Notes: generated by a model not told the origin, from the sequence alone. A DNA stretch of 64,000 bases from Pseudanabaena galeata CCNP1313 (GCF_029910235.1 NZ_CP112879.1:1-64000); one strand, 5' to 3'. Numbered from the stretch's first letter, positions 26,942 to 36,835 are shown. A program made the numbers and translations.

Positions 26942-28701
26942 CCTCACAGAAAGATCATGTTTGTAACACTGTCGATCCAAAATTTACGACCAAAGGCTTA
27001 GCAGCAAACACATTAACCACAACAGAATTAGTAGCGCAAACCTTTGCGAGCTTTTTCCCATATTCGTGGAATTTTATCTACGCCAAAAATATAGATCGGA
27101 CGAGCAAACCCGAATGGAAAACCGAAACGCGCTATCCGATTACAGGAAGGCGACTGTACGACTATTGGGCAGATAACGAAACGCTGATCGGCGTAAGATT
27201 TGACAACCAAACCGAATATGCCATGCTCGACATCGACAAAGGCAGCCCCTACCACCCCAACAACAACTACGAGAAATTTAAAACCGTACTGCTAGCCCTA
27301 GAAGACATCGGACTAGTCAGACCGCTAATCGTGCAGAGTTCGCATAGCGAAGGACTGCATATCTACTATCCCCTCTGGCAAGAAGTACCCAGCTTCGGCA
27401 TCGCCTGCGCGATCAAAAGCTGCCTGCAAAAAAACAACTGCGAAATCGCCTCAGGAATAATCGAGAGCTTTCCGAATACAAAAAAATACGACTCAGAATA
27501 CAACGGACATCGACTGCCCCTGCAAACAGGCAGTTACCAACTCGACAACGACCTCCAAATTATCGGACGAGATCTAAATCAATTTGTCGAAACATGGCTG
27601 ACCGTACAAGAGCAGCAAGACATCGACCTATTAAAACAGGCGATCGCCGAAGCCAAAGCCAACTATCAACCACCTAAAGACAACCGAAAAACGATCCAAT
27701 GGCGAGAAGACCTCGAAAAACAAATCCAACAAGGATGGACAGGACAGGGACAATCCAACGAACTACTATACCTCATGGGCAAATACGCCCGTGTATTTTT
27801 AGGCTGTGAAGAAGACGAAGCGATCGTCGAATACATCACCAAAACAGCGAGAGCCGCCGCAGGATTCCTAAAATTTTGTGGCGATATCAAAAGACTCGAA
27901 CAAAAAGCCAAAGACATCGCCAAATGGTGCATGAAGAATCATTTCCCCTTTGGCAGTAAAAAGGGAGAACAAACAGAAAACGAAAATGAAAAAACAGAAA
28001 CCCAAAAAGCCCAGAAACAAGCAGAAAGGCTAGAACGCATCCGCACAAGTGTAAACGAGCTAAATAAAGCAGGAGAAATGCCAGAAACAATTCGAGGGAT
28101 GGCACAAGCGATCGCCAAAACAGCAAAAGTATCAGTAGAAACCCTATACGAAAACAAACAGATATGGCATCCAGAATTCACCGAAACGAGTAACAGCATA
28201 AATACAAACAATTCCGCCCCATCCCCCACCGCGATCGCCCCCCCGAACGAACAAGCTGAAACCCAGACAGAAAGTAGTGTTACAGAAAAAGCCCTATATA
28301 AAGCGTTAGCCTCTTCTGAAACGCCCCTGCGAGGGCAAGAATTGCCAAAATTTGCCAATGTTGATTTTCAGGTCGCAACGGACTTGCCAAAGTCGCCGCA
28401 AAAAACTAGCGATCCGATGTGGATCGAGACTCATGGCAGGCTAAGTCAGCCAAAAGCTGAAATTTCTAAGGTCGCAATATCTCAAAATCTATCCCCTAAA
28501 ACTGCCAATGCTGATTGCTTGCGCCCCTATCAACCTCCAAAATCTGAACCTATGTCGGCAATTGGAAGCAGGATAGGCTATCTCAAAGCTTTACTAGAAA
28601 CGCCTATTTTGCGTAGGAGTAAATCTGCATCGGAAATTGCTAGCTTGCAAGCCGAACTGGAAAGGCTAGAGCGCGATCGGCAGACATACTCCAGTCCCTA
28701 A
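26938..28701 (+). CDS. AEP-superfamily primase / plasmid Rep-like protein
   Basis: The 587-aa protein has a DID metal motif (D98, D100 in YAMLDIDKG) and an SSHSEGLHIYYPL segment (S134-H141). These correspond to motifs I and II of archaeo-eukaryotic-type primases and primase-polymerases. Residues about 260-350 are helical, and the region to about 390 has a coiled, Lys/Glu-rich stretch. The C-terminal 190 residues are low-complexity and Pro/Ser-rich, ending in a short coiled coil. AEP proteins commonly initiate plasmid replication, and the parAB locus lies 2.3 kb away on the same side of the repeats, so this is the best candidate replication gene. ATG 26938 has GAGG 9 bp upstream. Confidence 0.65.
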   Translation: MTSQKDHVCNTVDPKFTTKGLAANTLTTTELVAQTFASFFPYSWNFIYAKNIDRTSKPEWKTETRYPITGRRLYDYWADNETLIGVRFDNQTEYAMLDIDKGSPYHPNNNYEKFKTVLLALEDIGLVRPLIVQSSHSEGLHIYYPLWQEVPSFGIACAIKSCLQKNNCEIASGIIESFPNTKKYDSEYNGHRLPLQTGSYQLDNDLQIIGRDLNQFVETWLTVQEQQDIDLLKQAIAEAKANYQPPKDNRKTIQWREDLEKQIQQGWTGQGQSNELLYLMGKYARVFLGCEEDEAIVEYITKTARAAAGFLKFCGDIKRLEQKAKDIAKWCMKNHFPFGSKKGEQTENENEKTETQKAQKQAERLERIRTSVNELNKAGEMPETIRGMAQAIAKTAKVSVETLYENKQIWHPEFTETSNSINTNNSAPSPTAIAPPNEQAETQTESSVTEKALYKALASSETPLRGQELPKFANVDFQVATDLPKSPQKTSDPMWIETHGRLSQPKAEISKVAISQNLSPKTANADCLRPYQPPKSEPMSAIGSRIGYLKALLETPILRRSKSASEIASLQAELERLERDRQTYSSP

Positions 28702-29492
28702 TGGGTGTAGAGACAGGATTGGTGGTGCGGTGCGGTTCTGAGAAACTAGCCCGTAATCGGGCGATCGCTCTCTGGATGGTGACAAGATTTATTTCTTATC
28801 GGATTTCACTCTTGGTGATATTCCTATACTTTGATCAAGTCTGGTGATATCACTTCTGAGGCGATGAAACCAAACCTTTGCTCTCTATGGCTACCACGTT
28901 AAGGTGCAAAAATAGCGAACGTAGATTGGTTGTTTCAGCTTTCAAAAATCCATTTTCTTGGACTTTTGATATGGTGTTTTACAGATCTATATCGCTGGAA
29001 TTATGTAAGCTCGTTATTCACCTTAACAGCTTTAATCTTGAATCAAGATGCATGATTCAAGATGCATGATTCAAGATTAAAGATTTTTGAATCATACTTG
29101 AGCTTTTAATCCATGATCATCATTGCTCAGAATAATTTATCAAGATTGCTTACTCAATCTTGTTTTAAGAATCATCAATCAAGATTCTTGAAACAAGATT
29201 GCTAGTTGTACATATCTAGTAATGACTATCTGCTGAAGCTAATTTTCTCTGCTTGCCTAAAAAGTAAGATTTGGTTGCAGTTTACTGCAAGCGATCAATG
29301 TGGGCAACGCATAAAAAAGAAAAATTTTGCACTTAGCGTATAAAAACTTAGCTGATATGAATGTTAAATGCACCATGATTCTGGCACAGGTCATCGCACT
29401 GAAATCAAGAATATCCAGTGACAACATCCAAGGGCAGAAAGTAGACTTTTTGCACTCTCTAAAGTTTGAATTTTAATTAGAATCTTGATTCA
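28702..29492. other. Intergenic region with par-type palindromes
   Basis: No convincing gene. 29041-29080 carries direct repeats of catgattcaagatg. 29156-29200 is an 18-bp inverted repeat with one mismatch (aatcttgttt...). From about 29190 to 29300 the sequence resembles 30390-30590, so it belongs to the decayed duplicate of the par locus. Confidence 0.55.
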
Positions 29493-29880
29493 AGATTCAA
29501 GATAGTTGAATGTAGTTCTTCCTTAGAATGCTTGAACCCATACTTCCTTAGCAATCTTCTGAACGTGCTTTTGTTTACCTTGTTTCAGCAAATTATCAAG
29601 AATCATCATTCTTGATTGATGGTTCTTGATTCTTGATTAAAGATTCTTCTTCGGGTTCGGTCTTACTAAAGATACCTTGAGCTAGACGGTTGTTGCCTAT
29701 TATCGATCTCTTTAGAGCCATTAATTCCCTATACGCTTTTGCTCCTATTCCGTTGGAATCGTATTCAAAAATTGAAATTCCATGACTTGGAGCCTCACGC
29801 AATTTCACAGTTTCAGGAATCACGGCTTTAAACATGCGATCGCCAAAATGATTATGTAAGGATTTCTGCGCCCAGTGCAA
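29493..29880 (-). pseudogene. Decayed parAB duplicate
   Basis: A 94-codon open frame fuses a ParA C-terminus (SLHNHFGDRMFKAVIPETV, as in the intact ParA) directly to a ParB N-terminus (IIGNNRLAQGIFSKTEPEEE). The codons joining the two genes have been deleted. Beyond its stop, 29493-29600 still resembles the C-terminal part of the intact ParB gene (30700-30830). The ParA P-loop half is gone, so no function is expected, although the hybrid peptide could be made. Confidence 0.8.
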
Positions 29881-30100
29881 TTTTCTCCGATCCTTCGTGT
29901 GTCATGCTTTGACAAATTATTAAGCTAGTTGTTTAGTCTTTTTCAAGAATCTTGATTCATGATTGAATAGTCTTGAAATATTTTCTGTATGAGTTTATTA
30001 ACGATATTGTGAGAGTCTAGCTACTAATTATTTTGGGTAATTAAAATGTTGACCAATCTTGCATTATGTAAGACTATCAATATCTAAAAGTAGAGTTAAG

Positions 30101-30152
30101 ATTCAAGAATATTTAAACTTGATTCTTGATTCAAGTTTAAATATTCTTGAAT
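30101..30152. repeat. Perfect 22-bp inverted repeat
   Basis: The arms attcaagaatatttaaactt(ga) and its complement flank an 8-nt spacer, ttcttgat. It is built from the same TCAAGAAT core as the other par-region repeats. Confidence 0.8.
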
Positions 30153-30344
30153 ATAGGATTTCAGGCGTTGCAGAGTTTAGTATGAACCAAAGATTTCTCA
30201 AAGGCTAGGAATAAGATTCACCACAAACTCTAATTTCTAGAGTTGGTATATTTCATACTTAAATCTGCAACGCCGGATTTCAATTGCATAAATTATTTTC
30301 AATCTTTAAGTTGTTACTTTTTGAGCGAATTTTCAAGCTAGAAC

Positions 30345-30397
30345 GAACAATCTTGTTTCAAGAATAATTAATCAAGATTCTTGAAACAAGATTGTTC
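30345..30397. repeat. Perfect 21-bp inverted repeat
   Basis: The arms gaacaatcttgtttcaagaa(t) and its complement flank an 11-nt spacer. It corresponds to 29156-29200 in the decayed duplicate and is a candidate parS or replication site. Confidence 0.8.
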
Positions 30398-30648
30398 AAT
30401 GTACTAATCTAGGAATGGCTACTCCTTTCCCACTCAAAAAATAAGCACACGATTAGTCCCCAGAACAATCTTTGCCAAGGTGAGTTCACGCCTAAGTAAG
30501 TGCCAAATTTTATTCAGGGAAAGGAGTATAGCTGAAGCAAATTGTCTCTGATCGCTTAAGATTTGCTTGAAGTAAATCTTAAGCGATCAATGCAATTGAA
30601 TAGTGTTGTGGGTGCAAAGCACTTGCAATAGAATTATAAAAGAATCTA

Positions 30649-31023
30649 TTAGTTATCTTGAAACTTGATTCTTGATTCAAGTTTCAATAAGCTTGAACGT
30701 AGGTCTTCCTCAGTCTGGATTTCCTCCCAGTCGATCGGCATTGCTCGAAATAATTCGAGCGCAGCTTGAACCCATACTTCCTTAGCAATCTTCTGCCCGT
30801 GCTTTCGTTTACCTTGTTTCAGCAAATTATCAAGCCAGTCATTTAATTCGAGTGACAGTCTAAGATTAATTTTTTCTTTTTCACCATCAATCAAGAATGA
30901 TGATTCTTGATTGATGGTTATTGATTCTTGATTCTTGATTAAAGATTCTTCTTCAGGTTCGGTCTTACTAAAGATACCTTGCGCTAGTGGATTGTTGCCT
31001 AATGCCGATCTCTTTACTGCCAT
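30649..31023 (-). CDS. Small ParB-like centromere-binding protein
   Basis: The 124-aa protein follows ParA with a 10-bp overlap, the usual place for a type Ib partition partner. Residues about 45-110 (INLRLSLELNDWLDNLLKQ...) resemble a ribbon-helix-helix or small DNA-binding helix bundle. Residues about 20-45 (SLIKNQESITINQESSF) are encoded by the same TCAAGAATC-type palindromes that fill the surrounding DNA, so a repeat has expanded inside the gene. It probably binds these palindromes and represses parAB. Confidence 0.65.
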   Translation of the reverse strand: MAVKRSALGNNPLAQGIFSKTEPEEESLIKNQESITINQESSFLIDGEKEKINLRLSLELNDWLDNLLKQGKRKHGQKIAKEVWVQAALELFRAMPIDWEEIQTEEDLRSSLLKLESRIKFQDN

Positions 31024-31775
31024 TTCATTACCTCATCAACTAATTCCCTATATGCTTTTGCTCCTGTCCCGTTGGCATCGTATTCAAAAATAGATAGCCC
31101 ATGACTTGGAGCCTCACGCAATTTCACCGTTTCAGGAATTACAGCTTTAAACATGCGATCGCCAAAGTGATTATGTAAGGATTGCTGAACTTCTTTGCTC
31201 AAGTTGTTGCGTCCATCGAACCGAGTCGCAAGAGCGCCAGCGATTTGTATTGGATGTTCTAGAGAGTCTCGTATTAATGAAAGAGCGCGTTCGATTCCCT
31301 TGATTCCAAGTAAACCGAGGTAGCTCATGTCTACGGGAATAACTACACCTTCGGCAGCCATGAGTGCATTGATTGTAAATACGCCAATGTTTGGTGGACA
31401 GTCAATCAAGATAAAGTCATATTGCGCTTCGACCGACGCGATCGCTTTCCTCAGTAACAATTCTCTACCTGGCAGTCCCGAAATTGGGATCTCTTCTTCG
31501 GCAAGGAGAATATTTGATGGAGCTACATCGACACCCGAATTAGTTTTAACAATAATTTCTGACAACTTAGCGTGACGCTGAAGAACATCTTTTAACTGTT
31601 TTTGCAGGTGCCATATTTCAATGCCTAATGCTGCTCCAGCATTTCCCTGCGAGTCAATGTCTATAATCAAAACTCGTTTTTGGTGAAATTTAACTAGTCC
31701 TACGGCTAGGTTATAGGCAGTTGTAGATTTGCCTACTCCACCTTTCATATTGAAGACAGATAGCTTGATAGCCAT
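31014..31775 (-). CDS. parA: ParA-family partition ATPase
   Basis: The 253-aa protein has the deviant Walker A KGGVGKSTT at residues 11-19, Walker A-prime IIDIDSQGN and Walker B ILIDCPPNIG. The short N-terminus fits a type Ib or small ParA with no helix-turn-helix extension. It lies upstream of a ParB-like gene with overlapping frames. Its role is segregation of the replicon by gradient formation on the nucleoid. A decayed copy of its C-terminus is at 29600-29880. Confidence 0.92.
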   Translation of the reverse strand: MAIKLSVFNMKGGVGKSTTAYNLAVGLVKFHQKRVLIIDIDSQGNAGAALGIEIWHLQKQLKDVLQRHAKLSEIIVKTNSGVDVAPSNILLAEEEIPISGLPGRELLLRKAIASVEAQYDFILIDCPPNIGVFTINALMAAEGVVIPVDMSYLGLLGIKGIERALSLIRDSLEHPIQIAGALATRFDGRNNLSKEVQQSLHNHFGDRMFKAVIPETVKLREAPSHGLSIFEYDANGTGAKAYRELVDEVMKWQ

Positions 31776-31850
31776 TATTGATCTTGATGAAAGTTCAAAA
31801 GCAATAATATAGAATCTTTAATCAATAGTCAAGACTCTTGAAAAATATAA

Positions 31851-31887
31851 TCAAGAATCTTGAATTAAGCCTTTCAAGATTCTTGAA
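31851..31887. repeat. Palindrome pair upstream of parA
   Basis: tcaagaatcttgaa and ttcaagattcttgaa, separated by 8 bp, lie 75-110 bp upstream of the parA start. They are candidate operator or parS sites for the ParB-like protein. Confidence 0.6.
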
Positions 31888-31914
31888 TTTTTGCTTTTCC
31901 TATCTGTGAGCAGC

Positions 31915-33066
31915 TTAACCCAAAATAATTTGTTGAGTTTTATGCACTGCTGCAATCAAGATATTTGCTGCACGATCAATTTCTACATCGGTTGTGAATT
32001 TGCCAATGCTAATTCGTAAGGCTCCTTCAATGAGGTTTGTGGGTAGGTTAATGGCTTGCAAAACATGAGAAGCAGCCTCAACTCCTGATGCACAAGCTGA
32101 GCCTGTCGCGATCGCCAGTTGATCGCGAATTCTAGCAATGATTGCTTTATTGGGAATATTGGGGATAGAAATATGCAAGTTTCCCGCCAATCGGTTGATG
32201 AGATTGCCATTGATCACAAGTTCAGGAACACTCTCTAGTAATAAACATTGGAGGCGATCGCGTTTAGCTGCAATTACTTGTTCATCTTCTAACATTTCTA
32301 GTTGGCGCAAGCGGCAAGCTTCACCCAGACCAGCAATTCCAGCAACATTGAGCGTCCCTGCTCTGATCCCTTTTTGCTGTCCACCTCCATAAATTAATGG
32401 TTGGAGATGATAGCCTTTACGCAAAATTAAGGCTCCGATGCCTTTAGGGGCATACATTTTATGTCCTGATAGCGTCAGGTAGGTAATGCCCCAGTCTCGA
32501 AAGTTAATGGGAATTTTGCCAACCGATTGGGTGGCATCGCAAAGAAAGGGAATGTCATATTGTTGCGCGATCGCCCCGATTTCTTGCACAGGGTAAATCG
32601 TGCCAATCTCGTTATTGGCTGCCATCACACAAATTAAATCTATTCCTTGAGAGCAAGTTGTTTCTAAATGTTTGAGGTCTAGTTTGCCTTGGCGATCGAC
32701 TTTTAAAAAGATTATCTCGGCAATTCCCCATTTAGTTAGGGCATCACAAGTATCAAGAACAGCTTTATGTTCTAAGGGTAATACTGCAATTTTGAGCTTA
32801 TGGGAGATAGGTGATTTTTGGGGTAATCCTTGTAGAACCAAATTAATGCTTTCGGTTGCACCAGATGTAAAAATTACTTCTCTAGGTACGGCTCGGACTA
32901 AATCGGCGACTTGTTTGGCGGCTTGTTTGACTGCGCGATCGGCTTTGTCTCCGTAGATATGGTCAATACTGCTAGCATTGCCAAATTCTGTCAGCATATA
33001 TTGCATGACAACTGAAGCGACACGCGGATCAACGGGTGTGGTGGCGTGATAATCGAGGTAAATCAT
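31915..33066 (-). CDS. Cysteine desulfurase (IscS/DndA type)
   Basis: The 383-aa PLP enzyme has the PLP lysine K203 in SGHKMYAPKG and the active-site cysteine C325 in ATGSACASG. It opens with YLDYHATTPVD. The family takes sulfur from cysteine as a protein persulfide. Here it is the last gene of the minus-strand BREX-like series, 113 bp after brxL. The locus also has a PAPS-reductase-like gene, so it fits the DndA role of sulfur donor for DNA phosphorothioation. A housekeeping iron-sulfur role is the alternative. Confidence 0.88.
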   Translation of the reverse strand: MIYLDYHATTPVDPRVASVVMQYMLTEFGNASSIDHIYGDKADRAVKQAAKQVADLVRAVPREVIFTSGATESINLVLQGLPQKSPISHKLKIAVLPLEHKAVLDTCDALTKWGIAEIIFLKVDRQGKLDLKHLETTCSQGIDLICVMAANNEIGTIYPVQEIGAIAQQYDIPFLCDATQSVGKIPINFRDWGITYLTLSGHKMYAPKGIGALILRKGYHLQPLIYGGGQQKGIRAGTLNVAGIAGLGEACRLRQLEMLEDEQVIAAKRDRLQCLLLESVPELVINGNLINRLAGNLHISIPNIPNKAIIARIRDQLAIATGSACASGVEAASHVLQAINLPTNLIEGALRISIGKFTTDVEIDRAANILIAAVHKTQQIILG

Positions 33067-33179
33067 TAATTCTAATTCCCAAGTAAAGATAATAGTAAGA
33101 AGTGACTAATTTTCCTTTCTTACCAGTCATCAAGTCCATATACTCCTTCCTCAATATTAAAAAGATTAGCAATTCAAAA

Positions 33180-34604
33180 TTACTTTACCTCCGCGATAAT
33201 TTCCTTCCCAGATTGTCTAAATTCATCATCAAGGTTATACATAATTGTGCGGATAGCTTGGCGCATTTGTAGTGCTGGCTTTAGGCAGTCACTCTCAAAG
33301 TCGGATAAGGTTAGTTCAAGATGGGGATAAAGAATTTTCAAAAATCCCGATGCGGATTTATAAATGGCATTTTGATCGCGAATCGTTATACCTTCATCAA
33401 ATTTGATATGTTGTTGAACATAACTCATATAACGATTGTCTTGCCTCATAGCCAATAATACTTCCCCGAAAAAGTCCATTTTTAACCCTACTTGGGAAGC
33501 AACCATATCACCCCGAAATTTGGGTATTTCCCAGCCAGGAGAAATTCCTGCAAATCGATCTAGAAAAGCTGTTTCAGATAAGAAAGGAGGTAAATCGACA
33601 AGTAGATTATGTTCATTGCGGGGACGTAAGTTTGAGTCTAGTTCAATATTAGCAAGCAGTACGAGAGAACAATCACTACTAATATCTGCAAAACCTGAGC
33701 GATTATATTTATTACTTGCTAAATAGGTTTTTAATGAGCCAATAACTTCTTCTGGGTTGGTAAATACTAGGCTTTGGGCTTCGTCAAGGATCACGACATC
33801 ATGTCTTCCTAAGAGTCCAACTTCTTTAGTTGATCCGTTAATAAAAAGCTGTGCTGGAGTAACTTTACCTCCGCTAATCAAAGAAACTTTGCTATTAATA
33901 TTTTCATATATGTAGCTTTTGCCAGTCCCTTTGGGGGCAAGTTCCATCATGTGATAGTTTTGCTCAACAAGGGGTAAAAGACGAGCGAGCATCCATGTTT
34001 TTGCTGTTGTCGTGTAGCTGGGATGTTCAGGATTACAGCCCATTGAGCAAAGCATAAGATCTCGCCATTGCTCTGAAGTGAACTGAGATCGGGTTTTAGC
34101 ATATTCTGCTAAGTTTATACTGGAACATTGAAAAGGATCGAAGTCAATTACTTCGATCGCATCATCTGCACCTCTAGCAAGGCTGATTTTGCCCCAGACC
34201 CCTTGCCGTAAAAGCATTGTATTGTTTTCAATTAAGTCATTAGAGATTTGACATTTTTCCATTTTGAGAGATGGAATTCGTGCAACGGGATCGTGGATTT
34301 TGTTTCCCGCAGTATCTACTTTTACCCTTACCTGCATTAAGGAAATTAGTTTATAAACTTCGCCCTTATGAATATGAAAATTAATTAAATTGGCATCATC
34401 TTTACGAGGAAAAGCTTTCTGGACAAATTCGTTAACTTTTTCTTGTTCAGCTAGGGTTAACTTACCTCTTCCAGGGACTAGTTTATCGACTAGCCATTCT
34501 GTAACAAATTTGGGCGCGATCGCACTTATATTGGCAGGTAATCGACTTTTATCAACACTTAAGTTGCCAAAAACTTCGCTAACTAATTCACAGTCGTATG
34601 TCAT
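33180..34604 (-). CDS. brxL: BrxL-like AAA+ protein (short form)
   Basis: The 474-aa protein has an N-terminal region, then an AAA+ core with Walker A APKGTGKS at 223-230, Walker B VILDEAQ (DEAQ 274-277) and an N-S-x-type LLANIELD strand. This length and motif order fit the roughly 470-aa Lon-related family found beside PglZ. The C-terminal Lon protease domain of longer BrxL proteins is absent. BrxL proteins form ring assemblies on DNA and are required for phage exclusion in several BREX types. The gene is 8 bp after pglZ, hence one operon. Confidence 0.8.
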   Translation of the reverse strand: MTYDCELVSEVFGNLSVDKSRLPANISAIAPKFVTEWLVDKLVPGRGKLTLAEQEKVNEFVQKAFPRKDDANLINFHIHKGEVYKLISLMQVRVKVDTAGNKIHDPVARIPSLKMEKCQISNDLIENNTMLLRQGVWGKISLARGADDAIEVIDFDPFQCSSINLAEYAKTRSQFTSEQWRDLMLCSMGCNPEHPSYTTTAKTWMLARLLPLVEQNYHMMELAPKGTGKSYIYENINSKVSLISGGKVTPAQLFINGSTKEVGLLGRHDVVILDEAQSLVFTNPEEVIGSLKTYLASNKYNRSGFADISSDCSLVLLANIELDSNLRPRNEHNLLVDLPPFLSETAFLDRFAGISPGWEIPKFRGDMVASQVGLKMDFFGEVLLAMRQDNRYMSYVQQHIKFDEGITIRDQNAIYKSASGFLKILYPHLELTLSDFESDCLKPALQMRQAIRTIMYNLDDEFRQSGKEIIAEVK

Positions 34605-34612
34605 AGGGTTTA

Positions 34613-36835
34613 CTACCAGTCTTCAAGGATATCTTTTTTAAATCCGCTACTAAAAATTTGTTGAATCGCGATCGCTGAGGTTGGCTCAAGGATGGCTTGA
34701 GATTTCTCAGCATCGGCAAAGTAAAATATTAGCTCACCTGTTAGGTTTAGGCTGTTGTTCTTTGCATCTGGCGGAACTTCTGGGTAAGTAATGATAATCG
34801 AGTGTGAGACTCTTTGATGGGCAGGAACTGAGGGTAAGTCGGCGAAACCATTTTTCAAGCTAGGAATTTCACTAATATATAGACTCAGTGCCGTTAGGGG
34901 AACGGAGTTGTGAGAGTTGTCGATAGAAATAATGATTTCGCCAGATTGTGCTGCTTTGCCTGAGCCTGAGCAGGTGACAAATATGGGCGCTCTGGTAACG
35001 ACTGTAGTTAGTACAGAAACTCCAACTACGACTTCTTCGGGATAAAGTCCGCCATGAGTTCCTAGGGATTCGCCAGCTAGATTTCTATTAAATGAGCCTA
35101 GACAATATGCTCCTTTAACAATACTGATGTCATAGGGTAAACCAAATCGCTCTTGGTCAAGCACGATGAAACGTAGATCTTCAGTATTACCGATCGCCAT
35201 TCTACCCTTTGCATCTAGATGTGTTGGATATTCTTGGATTTGGGCTACTTCTCCCATCATTTGACCATGATCGCTGGCAATGACTATTTTTAAACTATCG
35301 GGTCGAGGATGTAATTTGACACAATATTTGATGTGTTCTGCAAGAGATCTCAAAACGTTAGGTCGTTCTACTTCATAAAGACTCTGCCAATCTCTTCCAG
35401 AATGATATAACTCGTCTAGCTTTTCTGTATCCCAGCAATAGATGTGATCGAAGCCTTGCTTAAGGGCAGGATAGAGTTGAGTTTCTCTTTTGCCATCAGT
35501 ATATCTTTTGCCTGTTCCTATTTTTTCAAAAACCTTAGTGAGGTCGGCGCTTACTTTCCATTCAGAATCATCACATGTAAGCTGAGCATAGAGACTCCAT
35601 TTGGCATATTCGGTTTTGGTGGGTAGTATGCTGAATCTTGGGGAAATCGCGGTTGCGATCGCTAATTCTTTGGTTTCAGTCAGATATTGCAGCAATTCTT
35701 GATGGTCTAACCAGCCTAAGCCATCGATGACAACCCAAAGTATTGGGGATTCTTGATATAGGTTCTGCACCATCGCCGCAACATTGTAGTTGAGTTGTGA
35801 TTCGGCAACTGGGGAAACTCGTAAGGTCGCATAATGCTTAAATATCCATGCTTCAAAGCTACTGGCGAGATGATCACTTTGTCTCTGTTCGATTGGAAGT
35901 TGTTCAGTAACAGTTTCCCATTTGCGAAAGGGTAAGTAGGAATTAGTTACCCAGTCAAAGGCGGCTCTGTAGTCGGCATCTATGGCAAGAGGGACTGGAG
36001 TGTCAGGGGGTAATATGGATCGTAACTCCTGTCGCTGTTGCGGACTCAGTTTAAGCTTTGCGAGTCGAGTTTCTAAGATCAATATAGAGCGATCGCGCAT
36101 GAGTCTGTAGGCGATCGTCGAGATGCGATCTAGTCCGACTTGGTTAGCAGTCAGGGAGTTGATTGCATCCCCATTGGTTTGGATAATTTTCGATGTCCAA
36201 TAATTATCAAATTCAGAGGCGATCGCATCGGGAATTGCGAGAGGGTAATCTCCTAGATCTGGAATATTTGGTTTGACAATACCAAGCCACTGTTTTAAAA
36301 GTGTTTGTTTATCATGGGTCTGGTAATACTGACCCAGAATATTATCTTGCTCTGCTTGGCGATGTTGCCATAGTTTTTCCATAGGTTGATATTCACTGGG
36401 AATTTGAGTGGTCAACCATGCCGCAAGATTTTGCGGGGATGCTGATTCATGCCAGATTTGAGGATTGCTATCACTAAGGTCGGCTAGTAAAAATGCAATT
36501 GGGTTATCTTTGGGAAATTGAGAGAGCTTGAGTTCAAGGGTTATTAGTTGTTGGTCTGTCCAATCGTCAGGTAATGGCAATGGATCAAAAATCGATTCTA
36601 GGGCGCGACGTGGTGATTGTTTGGTTTTTACTAGATCAGTTTTTTCCCATACTTCTAACCATTTAAGTGTCCATTCACAGAGGCGATCGCCAATTATCCA
36701 ATATGGTGAGTTACTCACTCCAAAAGATTGTATCCACTCTACTTCAGTTTTAATAGCAACATATCCAGACTCAACTGGATAGAGTCCCGATGAGTCTAAA
36801 ACTATTGGTTGATTAAGGCTGATAGGTTCTATCAT
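34613..36835 (-). CDS. pglZ: PglZ-domain protein (BrxZ)
   Basis: The 740-aa protein carries the alkaline-phosphatase-like PglZ domain: VVIDGLG (DG at 371-372), IASDHGQMMGE (SDHG 521-524) and the hallmark THGGLYPEE at about 593-601. The N-terminal 350 residues are helical and Trp-rich; the C-terminal 120 residues look like a beta-sandwich. PglZ is the signature protein of BREX systems. The start overlaps the stop of the BrxC-type gene by one base (TAATG), showing tight translational coupling. Confidence 0.9.
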   Translation of the reverse strand: MIEPISLNQPIVLDSSGLYPVESGYVAIKTEVEWIQSFGVSNSPYWIIGDRLCEWTLKWLEVWEKTDLVKTKQSPRRALESIFDPLPLPDDWTDQQLITLELKLSQFPKDNPIAFLLADLSDSNPQIWHESASPQNLAAWLTTQIPSEYQPMEKLWQHRQAEQDNILGQYYQTHDKQTLLKQWLGIVKPNIPDLGDYPLAIPDAIASEFDNYWTSKIIQTNGDAINSLTANQVGLDRISTIAYRLMRDRSILILETRLAKLKLSPQQRQELRSILPPDTPVPLAIDADYRAAFDWVTNSYLPFRKWETVTEQLPIEQRQSDHLASSFEAWIFKHYATLRVSPVAESQLNYNVAAMVQNLYQESPILWVVIDGLGWLDHQELLQYLTETKELAIATAISPRFSILPTKTEYAKWSLYAQLTCDDSEWKVSADLTKVFEKIGTGKRYTDGKRETQLYPALKQGFDHIYCWDTEKLDELYHSGRDWQSLYEVERPNVLRSLAEHIKYCVKLHPRPDSLKIVIASDHGQMMGEVAQIQEYPTHLDAKGRMAIGNTEDLRFIVLDQERFGLPYDISIVKGAYCLGSFNRNLAGESLGTHGGLYPEEVVVGVSVLTTVVTRAPIFVTCSGSGKAAQSGEIIISIDNSHNSVPLTALSLYISEIPSLKNGFADLPSVPAHQRVSHSIIITYPEVPPDAKNNSLNLTGELIFYFADAEKSQAILEPTSAIAIQQIFSSGFKKDILEDW

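Larger units (their letters stand above)
29881..30648. other. Intergenic par region with long inverted repeats
   Basis: No gene is supported. It holds two large hairpin-forming palindromes (30101-30152 and 30345-30397) and several short TCAAGAAT-type repeats, and is AT-rich. Probable centromere or replication-control DNA. Confidence 0.55.
29041..31890. repeat. Dispersed TCAAGAATCTTGA-type palindromes across the par region
   Basis: Variants of AATCTTGATTCAAGATT and TCAAGAATCTTGA recur singly, in tandem and as long inverted repeats over about 2.8 kb, both between genes and inside the coding sequence of the ParB-like gene. Clustering around a ParA gene suggests centromere (parS) or iteron function. 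They are absent from the rest of the window as far as I can see. Confidence 0.75.

Noticed and set aside
28878-29069. 63-aa open frame
   Set aside because: It ends inside the palindromic repeats, with no homology I know and no good start context.
29041-30400. Palindrome cluster considered as a CRISPR array
   Set aside because: The repeats vary in sequence and spacing and surround parA; spacers are not uniform in length.
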